From: a bacterium 1XD21-13
GTDB lineage: Bacteria > Bacillota > Clostridia > Lachnospirales > Lachnospiraceae
DNA length: 64,000 bases
Assembly (NCBI GenBank): GCA_009917555.1
Contig: QZDX01000008.1
Span: 62,001-126,000 of the forward strand
Direction: 5' to 3'
Shown here: positions 29,441 through 39,104 of the stretch, piece by piece
How the letters are laid out: each line of letters opens with the position of its first letter
Numbering within the stretch: the stretch's first letter is position 1
Notes under the pieces: generated by a model
The model's input: the letters and a program-made list of their open reading frames with translations, nothing else
What the model was told of the DNA's origin: nothing
Database searches by the model: none
Made by a program: the position numbers and the translations under genes

Positions 29441-31099
29441 ATGGATTATAAGGTAAAAATTGATGGAAAGGTATATGAGTATCCGGAAGGAACCGCGTAT
29501 CAGACGATTGCCAAGGAGCACCAGAAGGATTACCCTCACGATATTGTGCTGGTATCCGTGGATCACAAGCTTCAGGAGCTTTCAAAAAAGCTTTCCTCTG
29601 ACTGTGAGTTAAGCTTCTTGACTACGGCAACCTTTATCGGTCAGCAGACCTATCGACGGAGCATGACGCTGCTTTTGATGAAGGCCATCTATAAGGTGGT
29701 TGGCCATGACAGAATACACCGGGCCCAGGTTCAGTATTCCTTAAGCAATGGCTACTACTGTACCTTAGAGGGCGATCTGCTTCTGAACGAGGAGCTTTTG
29801 GAGCAGATCAAGGCAAAAATGCTGGAGATGGTGAAGCGCCAGATGCCCATTGAGAAGCGGAATGTAAATACGGACGAGGCTCTTTCCATTTTTCATACGC
29901 ATAAGATGTATGACAAGGAGAAGCTGTTCCGCTACCGCCGGGCTTCCAGGGTGAATATCTACAAGCTGGGAAATTTTGAGGATTACTACTATGGATACAT
30001 GGTGCCGGATACCAGCTATCTGAAGTATTTTGAGCTTTACCTCTATGATGTGGGCTTTGTGATTCAATTCCCCCTTCAGAGCAAGCCGGAGACGGTGCCT
30101 CCCTTTAAGCCTCAGCACAAGGTATTCCAGGTTATGAAGGAATCGGTTTCCTGGGGAGATATGCTGGAGGTGTCTACGGTGGGCGATCTGAACGACTGCA
30201 TTTCCAGAGGAGGCATGCAGGATCTGGTTATGGCCCAGGAAGCCCTGCAGGAGCGCAAGATTGCGGAGATTGCCAGGACCATTGCGGAGGATAAGAGCCG
30301 GAAATTTATTATGATTGCAGGCCCTTCCTCCTCCGGAAAGACTACTTTTTCCCATAGGCTGTCGATTCAGCTCAAGGCGGCGGGCCTTAAGCCCCATCCC
30401 ATTGCCGTGGACAATTACTTTGTGGAGCGGGAAATGACCCCAAAGGATGAGGACGGCAATTACAACTTTGAGTGTCTGGGAGCCGTGGACACGGAGCTCT
30501 TTAATAAGCAGATGTGCGAGCTTCTTTCCGGAAAGACGGTGGAGATTCCCAGATTTAACTTTAAGCTTGGCAAGAAGGAGTATAATGGGGATTATATGAC
30601 CTTGGGGGATGAGGATATTCTGGTGCTGGAGGGGATTCACTGTCTCAATGACAAGCTTTCCTACAGCCTGCCCAGGGAGAGCAAGTTTAAGATCTATATC
30701 AGTGCTCTGACCCAGCTGAATGTTGATGAGCATAACCGGATTCCCAGTACGGATGGCCGCCTGATTCGCCGGATGGTACGGGATGCCCGGACCAGAGGCT
30801 CAGGAGCGGCCCGGACCATCGGCATGTGGCCCTCTGTGCGCCGGGGAGAGGATGAGAATATCTTCCCCTACCAGGAGGAGGCGGATGCTATGTTCAACTC
30901 CGCTCTGATCTATGAGCTGGCAGTGCTGAAGCAGTATGCAGAGCCCCTGCTCTTTGGAATCGGACGGGAGGAGCCGGAGTACCTGGAGGCTAAACGGCTT
31001 TTGAAATTCCTGGATTATTTCCTGGGTGTGGACAGCTCCTTCATTCCCGACAATTCACTGGTGCGGGAGTTTATCGGGGGCGGGTGCTTCCGGGTGTAG
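29441..31099 (+). CDS. Nucleoside kinase (uridine kinase-like, with N-terminal TGS/ThrRS-like domains)
   Basis: A 552-residue protein. The N-terminus resembles a TGS domain and the second additional domain of threonyl-tRNA synthetase (YKVKIDGKVYEYPEGTAYQ; later FHTHKMYDKEKLFRYRRAS). The C-terminal half is a P-loop phosphoribulokinase/uridine kinase domain with Walker A AGPSSSGKTTFSHRL at about residue 290 and LEGIHCLNDKLS. This fusion is common in Clostridia and annotated as nucleoside kinase; its substrate is not certain. It is followed closely by the second copy of the palindromic element. Confidence 0.9.
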   Translation: MDYKVKIDGKVYEYPEGTAYQTIAKEHQKDYPHDIVLVSVDHKLQELSKKLSSDCELSFLTTATFIGQQTYRRSMTLLLMKAIYKVVGHDRIHRAQVQYSLSNGYYCTLEGDLLLNEELLEQIKAKMLEMVKRQMPIEKRNVNTDEALSIFHTHKMYDKEKLFRYRRASRVNIYKLGNFEDYYYGYMVPDTSYLKYFELYLYDVGFVIQFPLQSKPETVPPFKPQHKVFQVMKESVSWGDMLEVSTVGDLNDCISRGGMQDLVMAQEALQERKIAEIARTIAEDKSRKFIMIAGPSSSGKTTFSHRLSIQLKAAGLKPHPIAVDNYFVEREMTPKDEDGNYNFECLGAVDTELFNKQMCELLSGKTVEIPRFNFKLGKKEYNGDYMTLGDEDILVLEGIHCLNDKLSYSLPRESKFKIYISALTQLNVDEHNRIPSTDGRLIRRMVRDARTRGSGAARTIGMWPSVRRGEDENIFPYQEEADAMFNSALIYELAVLKQYAEPLLFGIGREEPEYLEAKRLLKFLDYFLGVDSSFIPDNSLVREFIGGGCFRV

Positions 31100-31113
31100 A
31101 ACTATTGCGGAAA

Positions 31114-31229
31114 GGTAAAGTCGCAAAGGCGCACAAGAGGAACTTTCATGAGTGCCCTTTCGAATGAAAGTTTCTCTTATTGTAGGTGTGTCGAAGCGAC
31201 TTTACCCTTTAGTGCCGTCGCGCAGCGAC
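31114..31229. repeat. Nested palindromic intergenic element, copy B
   Basis: The arms GGTAAAGTCGC (31114-31124) and GCGACTTTACC (31196-31206), the inner 14-bp stem (31136-31149 with 31164-31177) and the 32-bp tail with GTCGC-GCA-GCGAC (31198-31229) match copy A at 11629-11744. The inner right arm differs by one C-to-T change that turns a G-C pair into G.U, so the fold is kept. It ends 18 bp before the HD-domain gene start, again immediately before a ribosome site. Confidence 0.9.
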
Positions 31230-31247
31230 CTAGAATAGGAGATCGAG

Positions 31248-31829
31248 ATGAAAACAGAACTGACAAGAGAGCAGGCGCTGGCACTGCTCAAGAAATACAA
31301 CAAGGAACCCTTTCACATTCTTCATGCCCTGACTGTAGAGGGCGTCATGCGGTGGTATGCAAAGGAGCTTGGCTACCAGGAGGAAGAGGATTTCTGGGGA
31401 ATTGCAGGACTTCTTCACGACATTGATTTTGAACAGTATCCGGAGGAGCACTGTCAGAAGGCGCCGGAGCTTTTGCGTGAGGGAGGAGCAGAGGAGGAGC
31501 TTATTCATGCAGTGTGCAGTCACGGCTACGGGCTGGTGACGGATGTGAAGCCGGGGCATGAGATGGAGAAGATCCTGTTTGCCACGGATGAGCTCACCGG
31601 CCTCATCGGAGCGGCGGCGCGGATGCGTCCCTCCAAGAGTGTGATGGATATGGAGATTTCCAGCCTGAAAAAGAAATTTAAGGACAAGCGTTTTGCGGCC
31701 GGCTGTTCCAGGGATGTGATCCGTGACGGCGCGGCGGAGCTTGGCTGGGAATTGGAGAAGCTGTTCTCCATGACCATTGATGCCATGCGTTCCTGTGAGG
31801 AGCAGGTGGCGCGGGAGATGGAGGATTGA
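31248..31829 (+). CDS. HD-domain phosphohydrolase-like protein
   Basis: A 193-residue HD-superfamily protein. The first His lies in FHILHALTVEGVMRWYA, the HD pair is in GLLHDIDFEQYPEEH at about residues 58-65, and further ligands are in HAVCSHGYG and FATDELTGLI. Small HD proteins of this kind are predicted metal-dependent phosphohydrolases; the substrate is unknown. ATG 31248 follows AATAGGAGATCGAG. The palindromic element lies directly before it, and a broken SGNH hydrolase follows 3 bp downstream. Confidence 0.87.
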   Translation: MKTELTREQALALLKKYNKEPFHILHALTVEGVMRWYAKELGYQEEEDFWGIAGLLHDIDFEQYPEEHCQKAPELLREGGAEEELIHAVCSHGYGLVTDVKPGHEMEKILFATDELTGLIGAAARMRPSKSVMDMEISSLKKKFKDKRFAAGCSRDVIRDGAAELGWELEKLFSMTIDAMRSCEEQVAREMED

Positions 31830-31832
31830 AAA

Positions 31833-32350
31833 ATGCGCATCTTATGCATCGGCGACAGCAACACCTGGGGCTATAACCCGGAAAACGGAAGCGCTGTGGG
31901 ATGGACAGCCTGAGTATGCTTTTAATGTCCCATACGCCTGTAGATCTCATTCTTGTGATGCTGGGGACAAATGAACTAAAAACCGTATTTCACACAAATG
32001 CCCGCTATATTGCAAGGGGCGTGCGGGAGTATATCCGTACAATAAAAAATCCATTTTTGTGGGAAAAGGATTTTGAGCCCAGGCTGCTGGTAATTTCCCC
32101 TGTACTCCTTCGGGATGATATTCGGGAACGGGAAGAGTTTTATATGGGCTTTGACGAAAACAGCATTTATCAGTCCCGGCATATGGCCGGGGAGATGCAA
32201 AAGGTATGCGAGAGCTATGGTGTCGCCTTTCTGAACGGAGCGGAGTATGCAGAAGCCTCCGAGATAGATGGAATCCATATGAATGAGGAGAATCACCGAA
32301 AGCTGGCAAAGGCTATCTGCGAGAAGATAGGGGAGATGTATCAGGAATAA
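31833..32350 (+). pseudogene. SGNH/GDSL hydrolase, broken by internal deletion and frameshift
   Basis: The N-terminus at 31833 reads MRILCIGDSNTWGYNPENGS with the GDS nucleophile motif, then reaches TGA at 31911. The C-terminal half continues in another frame from about 31901 (TPVDLILVMLGTNELKTVF ... DGIHMNEENHRKLAKAICEKI), keeping the GTN block and the catalytic D..H pair. Compared with relatives, roughly 50-60 residues between block I and the LGTN motif are missing. A deletion that removed this part and shifted the frame explains both. It lies 3 bp after the HD gene. The downstream ORF could still be translated but would lack the catalytic Ser. Confidence 0.85.
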
Positions 32351-32356
32351 ACGGTA

Positions 32357-32386
32357 CTGTCACTGTGCCAATCAACCCAGTGACAG
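32357..32386. other. Perfect 9-bp inverted repeat upstream of the LacI-type gene
   Basis: CTGTCACTG at 32357-32365 and CAGTGACAG at 32378-32386 around a 12-nt loop. No T run follows on the + strand, so it is at best a weak terminator for the pseudogene, or a protein site. Confidence 0.5.
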
Positions 32387-32442
32387 GTATGGATATGAAA
32401 AGTAACCAAAAAACTCTTGATAAATTTGTTAATATCTCATAA

Positions 32443-32471
32443 TTGACAACGAATCCATATCTGTATATGAT
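32443..32471 (+). promoter_or_regulatory. Sigma-A promoter of the LacI-family repressor gene
   Basis: Perfect -35 TTGACA at 32443-32448, 17-bp spacer, -10 TATGAT at 32466-32471. An operator-like palindrome lies 13 bp downstream. Confidence 0.8.
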
Positions 32472-32484
32472 AGTAGCAGAAGTT

Positions 32485-32500
32485 GTGAATACGCATTCAC
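32485..32500. promoter_or_regulatory. LacI-type operator in the repressor's own leader
   Basis: GTGAATACGCATTCAC, a near-perfect palindrome centred on ACGC, just after the -10 box. A matching site (GTGAATGCGCATTTAT) stands before the sucrose genes, so both are likely bound by the LacI-family protein encoded between them, including autoregulation. Confidence 0.75.
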
Positions 32501-32570
32501 TATGAAAAAATCCCATTGCCGCCAAAATAATTCTACAGAATAGTTTTAAGCTATAAATCAGGAGATCCTC

Positions 32571-33563
32571 ATGATTACAATGACTGAAATTGCAAAACTG
32601 ACAGGTGTTTCCCAGCCAACGGTTTCCCGTGTCCTCAATGGAAATCAGGCCGTGAATCCGGAGGTCCGGGAGCGTGTGGTTGCCTGTGCCAAGGAGCATG
32701 GCTACCAGCCCAATGTGATGGCCCAGAGCCTGGCAGGAAGCAGGACTCATCTGATCGGTGTTATTCTTACGGATATTTCCAATGCCTTTTTTGCTGACCT
32801 GGTAAAATATATTGAGCAGGAGGCAGGGGAAAGGGGTTATCGTCTGATCCTGTTTAACACTGGCTACGACACGGACCATGAGCAGGAATGCCTGGAGATC
32901 GTGCAGCGCTATCGTGTGGACGGTCTTGTGGTGGTTCCGGCACAGGCACAGAGCCGTCGGTGGAAGGAACAGCTTCACAGTCTTCCCATTCCTGCCGTAG
33001 TGATTACCAGGCGGGCCGAAGGGTTGGACTGTGTCTATGTGGATCACAGGGAGGCAGGAGCACAGGTAGGCCGTCACCTTCAGGAACAGGGCTGTGAGAG
33101 CTATGTGTTTTTTGGAACAATGGCAGATGAAAAGTTCGAGGGATTTGCGGAGGAGATAAAGAAACACATTCCAAATTTTCAGAAGTATTTCAAAAATATA
33201 ACAACCAAAGAGCCGGCAGCCATTGAAGGGGAGCTTCGGCAGCATTTGGAAAAATATCCGGGCCGTGTGGGAATCTTCGCCTATAACGACCGAAGAGCCT
33301 TACAGCTTTTGGGAATTTTGCAGAAAATGGAAGTGGAGGTTCCGGGACGCGCAGCTTTGGTGGGCTTTGATAATACTTATATGTGTGAATACCTTTATCC
33401 CAGTCTTTCTAGTGTGTCACAGCCCAATGAGGCCATGGCGGTGAAGGCGGTTAAGCTGCTTCTTCATAAGATAGAGCAGCCGGAGGATCTTCATGTAGAG
33501 GACTGGCCTATGCGGGCAAGGCTGATTCCCCGAAGCAGCTCCGTACTCGCTTCGGGTGTATAA
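32571..33563 (+). CDS. LacI-family transcriptional regulator of sucrose use
   Basis: A 330-residue repressor. The N-terminal helix-turn-helix is MTEIAKLTGVSQPTVSRVLNGN followed by the hinge (YQPNVMAQSLAGSRTHLIGVI), then a periplasmic-binding-like effector domain. It sits directly upstream of a GH32 hydrolase and a sucrose-type PTS, so it is very probably a ScrR-type repressor relieved by sucrose, fructose or a phosphate derivative (inference). Two matching palindromes, before its own gene and before the sucrose genes, are the likely operators. The start is ATG 32571 with AGGAGA upstream. Confidence 0.92.
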   Translation: MITMTEIAKLTGVSQPTVSRVLNGNQAVNPEVRERVVACAKEHGYQPNVMAQSLAGSRTHLIGVILTDISNAFFADLVKYIEQEAGERGYRLILFNTGYDTDHEQECLEIVQRYRVDGLVVVPAQAQSRRWKEQLHSLPIPAVVITRRAEGLDCVYVDHREAGAQVGRHLQEQGCESYVFFGTMADEKFEGFAEEIKKHIPNFQKYFKNITTKEPAAIEGELRQHLEKYPGRVGIFAYNDRRALQLLGILQKMEVEVPGRAALVGFDNTYMCEYLYPSLSSVSQPNEAMAVKAVKLLLHKIEQPEDLHVEDWPMRARLIPRSSSVLASGV

Positions 33564-33626
33564 AAACCAGCCAAAAGTAGAGGTAAGACCTCCGTTTTAT
33601 ACCGGGCATTAACAAATGCCCTTTTT

Positions 33627-33664
33627 ATTCTCATTGTGTGAATGCGCATTTATACAATGAGAAT
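33627..33664. promoter_or_regulatory. Operator before the sucrose hydrolase gene, nested in a 38-bp palindrome
   Basis: The core GTGAATGCGCATTTAT (33638-33653) matches the operator at 32485. It is flanked by extended arms ATTCTCATTGT and ACAATGAGAAT, making a 38-bp palindrome centred on TGCGCA with only two mismatched pairs. The centre is likely the repressor site; the outer arms could also form a hairpin in RNA. Confidence 0.75.
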
Positions 33665-33859
33665 AAAAGAAAAGATAATATGACAATTAAGATATAAGGT
33701 AAAGTACAAAAAGATGTACAGAATAAATGCAAGACAAAATACAATTCAGGCTATCCGATAAGGTGTAAGACAAGGTATAAGCTAAGAGATAAGAAATGTA
33801 CGAGACCAGATACCAGTTAAGCCACCAGATATGAAACGGAAAGGAAATGGAAAAATCTT
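33665..33859 (+). other. Long purine-rich untranslated leader of scrB
   Basis: About 195 bp with few C, and repeats of short words such as GATAAG, GTAAGAC, AAGGTATAAG. No stable hairpin, riboswitch or small gene was recognised. A perfect sigma-A promoter was not found here; weak -10 words occur (TATACA inside the operator). It is probably an unstructured leader. Confidence 0.45.
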
Positions 33860-35284
33860 ATGAACGCACTTCATCATTTATGGAAGCAATTGCTGGAAAG
33901 GGAACTGGAGCAGAGGGCAGGGGAGGCGGCTGAGGCTGAGGTTCGCTGGCGTCCAAGGCTTCACATTGCGCCCCCTATAGGATGGCTTAATGATCCAAAC
34001 GGTCTGTGCCAGTATCAGGGCCTTTACCACGCCTTTTACCAGTTTTCCCCCTTTCAGCCGGAGGGAGGATTAAAGTTCTGGGGACATTGCACCAGCCGGG
34101 ATCTGCTCCACTGGACCTTTGAAGGAGCACCTTTGGCTCCGGATCAGCCGGAGGATTGTCATGGGGTTTACTCTGGCTCCGCTCTTGTAGAGAATGGAAG
34201 TATGCACCTGTATTACACAGGAAATGTAAAGGAAACAGGAGATCACGATTTTATCAATACGGGCAGAAGATCCAGTACTATGCTTGCCATAAGCAGGGAT
34301 GGCAGAACCGTAGAGGCAAAGGAGCTTTTGATGACTCAAAACGATTACCCGGCGGATCTTACCTGCCATGTGAGAGACCCTAAGATATGGAAGCAGGAGG
34401 GCATCTATTATATGGTACAGGGAGCCAGGACAAAGGAGAACAAGGGTGTGATACTGCTTTTTTCCTCTGAGGATAAAAGGCACTGGAGGTATCTTGGACG
34501 CTTTGAATCAAAAGAGGACTTCGGCTATATGTGGGAATGTCCCGACCTCTATGAGCTGGACGGCCAGACGGTTCTGAGCATTTCCCCTCAGGGAGTAAAG
34601 GCTGAGGGGCTGAAGTACGCCAACCTTTACCAGAGTGTCACCTGCTTCCTCGAAGGGGACTTTTGCAAGGGGGCGCAGGTAAAGGATTTTCGGGAGCTGG
34701 ACGGAGGCTTTGATTTCTATGCGCCTCAGACATTTTTGGGGGATGACGGCCGGAGAATCCAGATTGCCTGGATGGGAATGCCGGATGTGGAGGAGCTTTA
34801 CACCAATCCTACGGTAAAGGACGGCTGGCAGCATATGATGACCATTCCTAGGGAGCTGTCCATTCAAAATGGTGTGCTCTGCCAGAATCCGGTCAGAGAG
34901 CTGGAACACTGGTGGAACTGTTCACATTCCTTTGTGGGAGACTTTGAGGGAGCAATAGAACCCTGCTGCGAGCTTGCACTGAGCACAGAGGGAGAAGCGT
35001 TGGAGGTAATTCTGGCAGGCGGATTAAGACTTCGGTATCAGAGAGATGAAAAAATCTTCCGGATGGAATTTACAGATTCCCTGCTGGGAGCAGGAAGGAC
35101 CACACGGGGCAGGGAAGTGGAGGACCTAAAAAGCCTGCGAATTCTCATAGATGTGTCCAGTGTGGAGGTATTTTTGAATAATGGATCGGATGTATTTACC
35201 ACCCGCTTTTACCCGGAGGAGCATGCATATACGGTCAAGATCCATGGGCCGGATTGTCGTGGAACCTATTATATTCATTCCTAG
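33860..35284 (+). CDS. scrB: Sucrose-6-phosphate hydrolase (GH32)
   Basis: A 474-residue GH32 enzyme. The family signature WLNDPNG carries the nucleophile Asp (HIAPPIGWLNDPNGLCQY), then the transition-state motif HVRDPK and the acid/base motif WECPDLYEL. The C-terminal beta-sandwich domain is present (IDVSSVEVFLNNG). It cleaves sucrose 6-phosphate, delivered by the PTS, into glucose 6-phosphate and fructose. There is no signal peptide, so it is cytoplasmic. It is 107 bp upstream of the PTS gene and under the LacI-type operator. Confidence 0.95.
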   Translation: MNALHHLWKQLLERELEQRAGEAAEAEVRWRPRLHIAPPIGWLNDPNGLCQYQGLYHAFYQFSPFQPEGGLKFWGHCTSRDLLHWTFEGAPLAPDQPEDCHGVYSGSALVENGSMHLYYTGNVKETGDHDFINTGRRSSTMLAISRDGRTVEAKELLMTQNDYPADLTCHVRDPKIWKQEGIYYMVQGARTKENKGVILLFSSEDKRHWRYLGRFESKEDFGYMWECPDLYELDGQTVLSISPQGVKAEGLKYANLYQSVTCFLEGDFCKGAQVKDFRELDGGFDFYAPQTFLGDDGRRIQIAWMGMPDVEELYTNPTVKDGWQHMMTIPRELSIQNGVLCQNPVRELEHWWNCSHSFVGDFEGAIEPCCELALSTEGEALEVILAGGLRLRYQRDEKIFRMEFTDSLLGAGRTTRGREVEDLKSLRILIDVSSVEVFLNNGSDVFTTRFYPEEHAYTVKIHGPDCRGTYYIHS

Positions 35285-35303
35285 CATAGCTTACACAAAA
35301 CTG

Positions 35304-35346
35304 ACCGCAGAGCAGGCACAGGCTGCATTTAACAGCCTTATGCGGT
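35304..35346 (+). other. Two-level hairpin between scrB and the PTS gene
   Basis: Outer ACCGCA/TGCGGT (35304-35309 with 35341-35346) encloses AGGCTG/CAGCCT (35320-35325 with 35333-35338). It may stabilise the upstream message or act as a weak terminator; no U run follows. Confidence 0.5.
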
Positions 35347-35373
35347 TTATATAAAAATGGCCCAAGGGCCTAA

Positions 35374-37278
<1,905 letters not shown>

Positions 37279-37292
37279 TTCTTTCAGAATAT

Positions 37293-37357
37293 AAGAATCC
37301 TCCTGGAAATCCTTTGACGAAGCATTCAAACAGGAGTTTTTGGGAGGATTCTTTTAT
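37293..37357. terminator. Terminator between convergent sucrose PTS and alarmone synthetase genes
   Basis: AAGAATCCTCC (37293-37303) pairs with GGAGGATTCTT (37343-37353), followed by TTAT. The 39-nt interior can form a smaller CTCCTG/CAGGAG pair instead. It probably serves both strands. Confidence 0.75.
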
Positions 37358-37361
37358 AACA

Positions 37362-38093
37362 TCATAACATCAGTGGCAATTCCAATACCTCCAGCTTGTC
37401 CTTCCAGGAATTGTGGGAGGGGTCATTGGAATAGATTTTATCCTTAATCGCCAGCATTCTGGCATCTGTCTGGGCGATAACATCTGCGCATTCCTTCAAT
37501 TCTGCGGAAATTGCCTCCGGATTTGCCACATCCTGCTTGTATTTGAGCTGATGATCCAGGCTGGCCCAGAAATCCATAGCAATGGTGCGGATCTGCACCT
37601 CCACACGCATATTTTTCTTCTGCTCGGAGAAAAATACGGGAATCTCCACAATCAGATGAAGACTGCGGTAGCCATTGGGCTTCGGCTTTTGAATATAATC
37701 CTTTTTGCGGATCAAGGTAATATCGTCCTGCTTTAGCAGCATATCTGCAACGGCGTAAATATCGTCAATAAAGGAACAAATCACCCGAATTCCCGCCACA
37801 TCATTGAGATTTTTCTCCACAGCCTCTACAGTGAAGGGAGCTTCATAGCGCTTGAGCTTCTGAATGATGCTCAAGGGCCGCTTGATGCGGGAGGTAATAT
37901 GCTTGATGGGATTCCGCTTGTGGCGGATACTCAGCTCGTCATTTAAAACCTCCAGCTTTGTGCGCACTTCCCGGATGGCACAGCTGTACATCATCATCAG
38001 CTCCTGGAACTGAAAAGCCTGATTGGCAAAATCATGTGGTATTTCGGGAGAAGCATCTATATCTGTAAATGAAATATGTGTTTCGCGGTTCAT
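37362..38093 (-). CDS. Small alarmone synthetase (RelA/SpoT synthetase domain only)
   Basis: A 243-residue GTP pyrophosphokinase of the RelQ/YjbM or RelP class, without hydrolase, TGS or ACT domains. It has IKHITSRIKRPLSIIQKLKR, NDVAGIRVICSF (G-loop region), then KPKPNGYRSLHLIVEIPVF and VEVQIRTIAMDFWASLDHQLKYK. It makes (p)ppGpp from ATP and GDP/GTP in the cytoplasm. It follows the ComFB-domain gene by 24 bp on the minus strand, so it may share a transcript with parA. Confidence 0.92.
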   Translation of the reverse strand: MNRETHISFTDIDASPEIPHDFANQAFQFQELMMMYSCAIREVRTKLEVLNDELSIRHKRNPIKHITSRIKRPLSIIQKLKRYEAPFTVEAVEKNLNDVAGIRVICSFIDDIYAVADMLLKQDDITLIRKKDYIQKPKPNGYRSLHLIVEIPVFFSEQKKNMRVEVQIRTIAMDFWASLDHQLKYKQDVANPEAISAELKECADVIAQTDARMLAIKDKIYSNDPSHNSWKDKLEVLELPLML

Positions 38094-38117
38094 ATTACTG
38101 CTCCGATTTCCATAGTA

Positions 38118-39104
38118 TCAATGACGCGGGTTGTCCTTTACCTGGGTACAGGCTTTCAAGGCTTCCACCGTAACCTGGCTGATCAGCCTGCTGGTGTAGT
38201 AGCTGACTAGAGGATCTACTGCGAATTTATCTACAATTTTGTATTTGGCCGGAAGACCACTTAAGGTTAAAGCAATAGTATCTGCCTTACACCGAGGGCA
38301 GGTGCACACATCAAACTGCTTCATAAAATAGATGATCTTATCCTCCACAATGCGCTGCATGACATTCAGCATTACATAATCCGGCTCCGGCTCTTTTGGC
38401 GGTTCCGGTTCCACGGGAGGCTCTGGGGCAAGCTCCAGAATTTCTTCCTCGGGCTCTGGCGGCTCCGGTTGTGTAGGGGCAGGAGCCTCTGCTTTTGGAG
38501 ATTCTGGTGTAGGAGGTACAACAGCCTCCGTTTTTGGAGCTTCCATTACAGGAACAGAAGTAGCTTCTACGTTAGGGGTTACTGGGGCTGGCTTGGAAAC
38601 TTCCTCAGCGCCGTGTGTATTTACAACAGGAGTAGAGATAGGCTCCGTCTTAAGGGGTTCTGTGACAGGAGCGGTTGTAGTCTCCACTTTGGGAGCTTCC
38701 GTAACAGGAGCAGTTGCGGTCTCCGCTTTTGGCGCTTCCACAGCGGAAGCATCTGTAGCCTCCATCTTTGGTGCCTCCACCTCAGGAACACTCTCAATGC
38801 CAACCTCCTTCTCCAGCTCCTTCAACAATTCATCATGAATCCGCTCCGCCACCGGATCGTCTTCCTTTGCTCCGTTATCGATAATAGAGATATTGGAAGG
38901 AACCTCAGGAACAGGAACAGGCTGTACTTCTACGGGAGCAGGTGCTGCTTTCTCTGCCGCTTCTTCCGCTTTAGCAGTCGTAGTTGCAGCCTCAGTCGTT
39001 GTCTTCTGAGGCTGTAGTGTCTCTTTTTCCGATTCTCCTGCCGAATCCTGCTGTCCCGATAATAAATTCAAAACATGTGCGGTCTTATTACTTTTGCGTG
39101 CCAT
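38118..39104 (-). CDS. ComFB-domain protein with long Pro/Glu/Thr-rich repeat region
   Basis: A 328-residue protein. The short N-terminus (MARKSNKTAHVLNLLSGQQ) is followed by about 220 residues of low-complexity Ala/Pro/Glu/Thr sequence with imperfect 12-14-residue repeats of the type EAPKxExxxxPVT. A C-terminal ComFB domain follows (MLNVMQRIVEDKIIYFMKQF, then CTCPRCKADTIALTLSGLP). The CxCxxC pattern and layout match B. subtilis ComFB. Some ComFB proteins have been reported to bind cyclic dinucleotides. Its start (39104, after AGGAGG) lies inside the end of parA (17-bp overlap), so the two are translationally coupled. The long upstream extension of the frame is not used. Confidence 0.85.
   Translation of the reverse strand: MARKSNKTAHVLNLLSGQQDSAGESEKETLQPQKTTTEAATTTAKAEEAAEKAAPAPVEVQPVPVPEVPSNISIIDNGAKEDDPVAERIHDELLKELEKEVGIESVPEVEAPKMEATDASAVEAPKAETATAPVTEAPKVETTTAPVTEPLKTEPISTPVVNTHGAEEVSKPAPVTPNVEATSVPVMEAPKTEAVVPPTPESPKAEAPAPTQPEPPEPEEEILELAPEPPVEPEPPKEPEPDYVMLNVMQRIVEDKIIYFMKQFDVCTCPRCKADTIALTLSGLPAKYKIVDKFAVDPLVSYYTSRLISQVTVEALKACTQVKDNPRH

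Noticed and set aside
29765-30733. A 322-residue minus-strand frame opposite the nucleoside kinase
   Set aside because: Low-complexity His/Leu composition and no start signal; the plus-strand gene has clear P-loop motifs.
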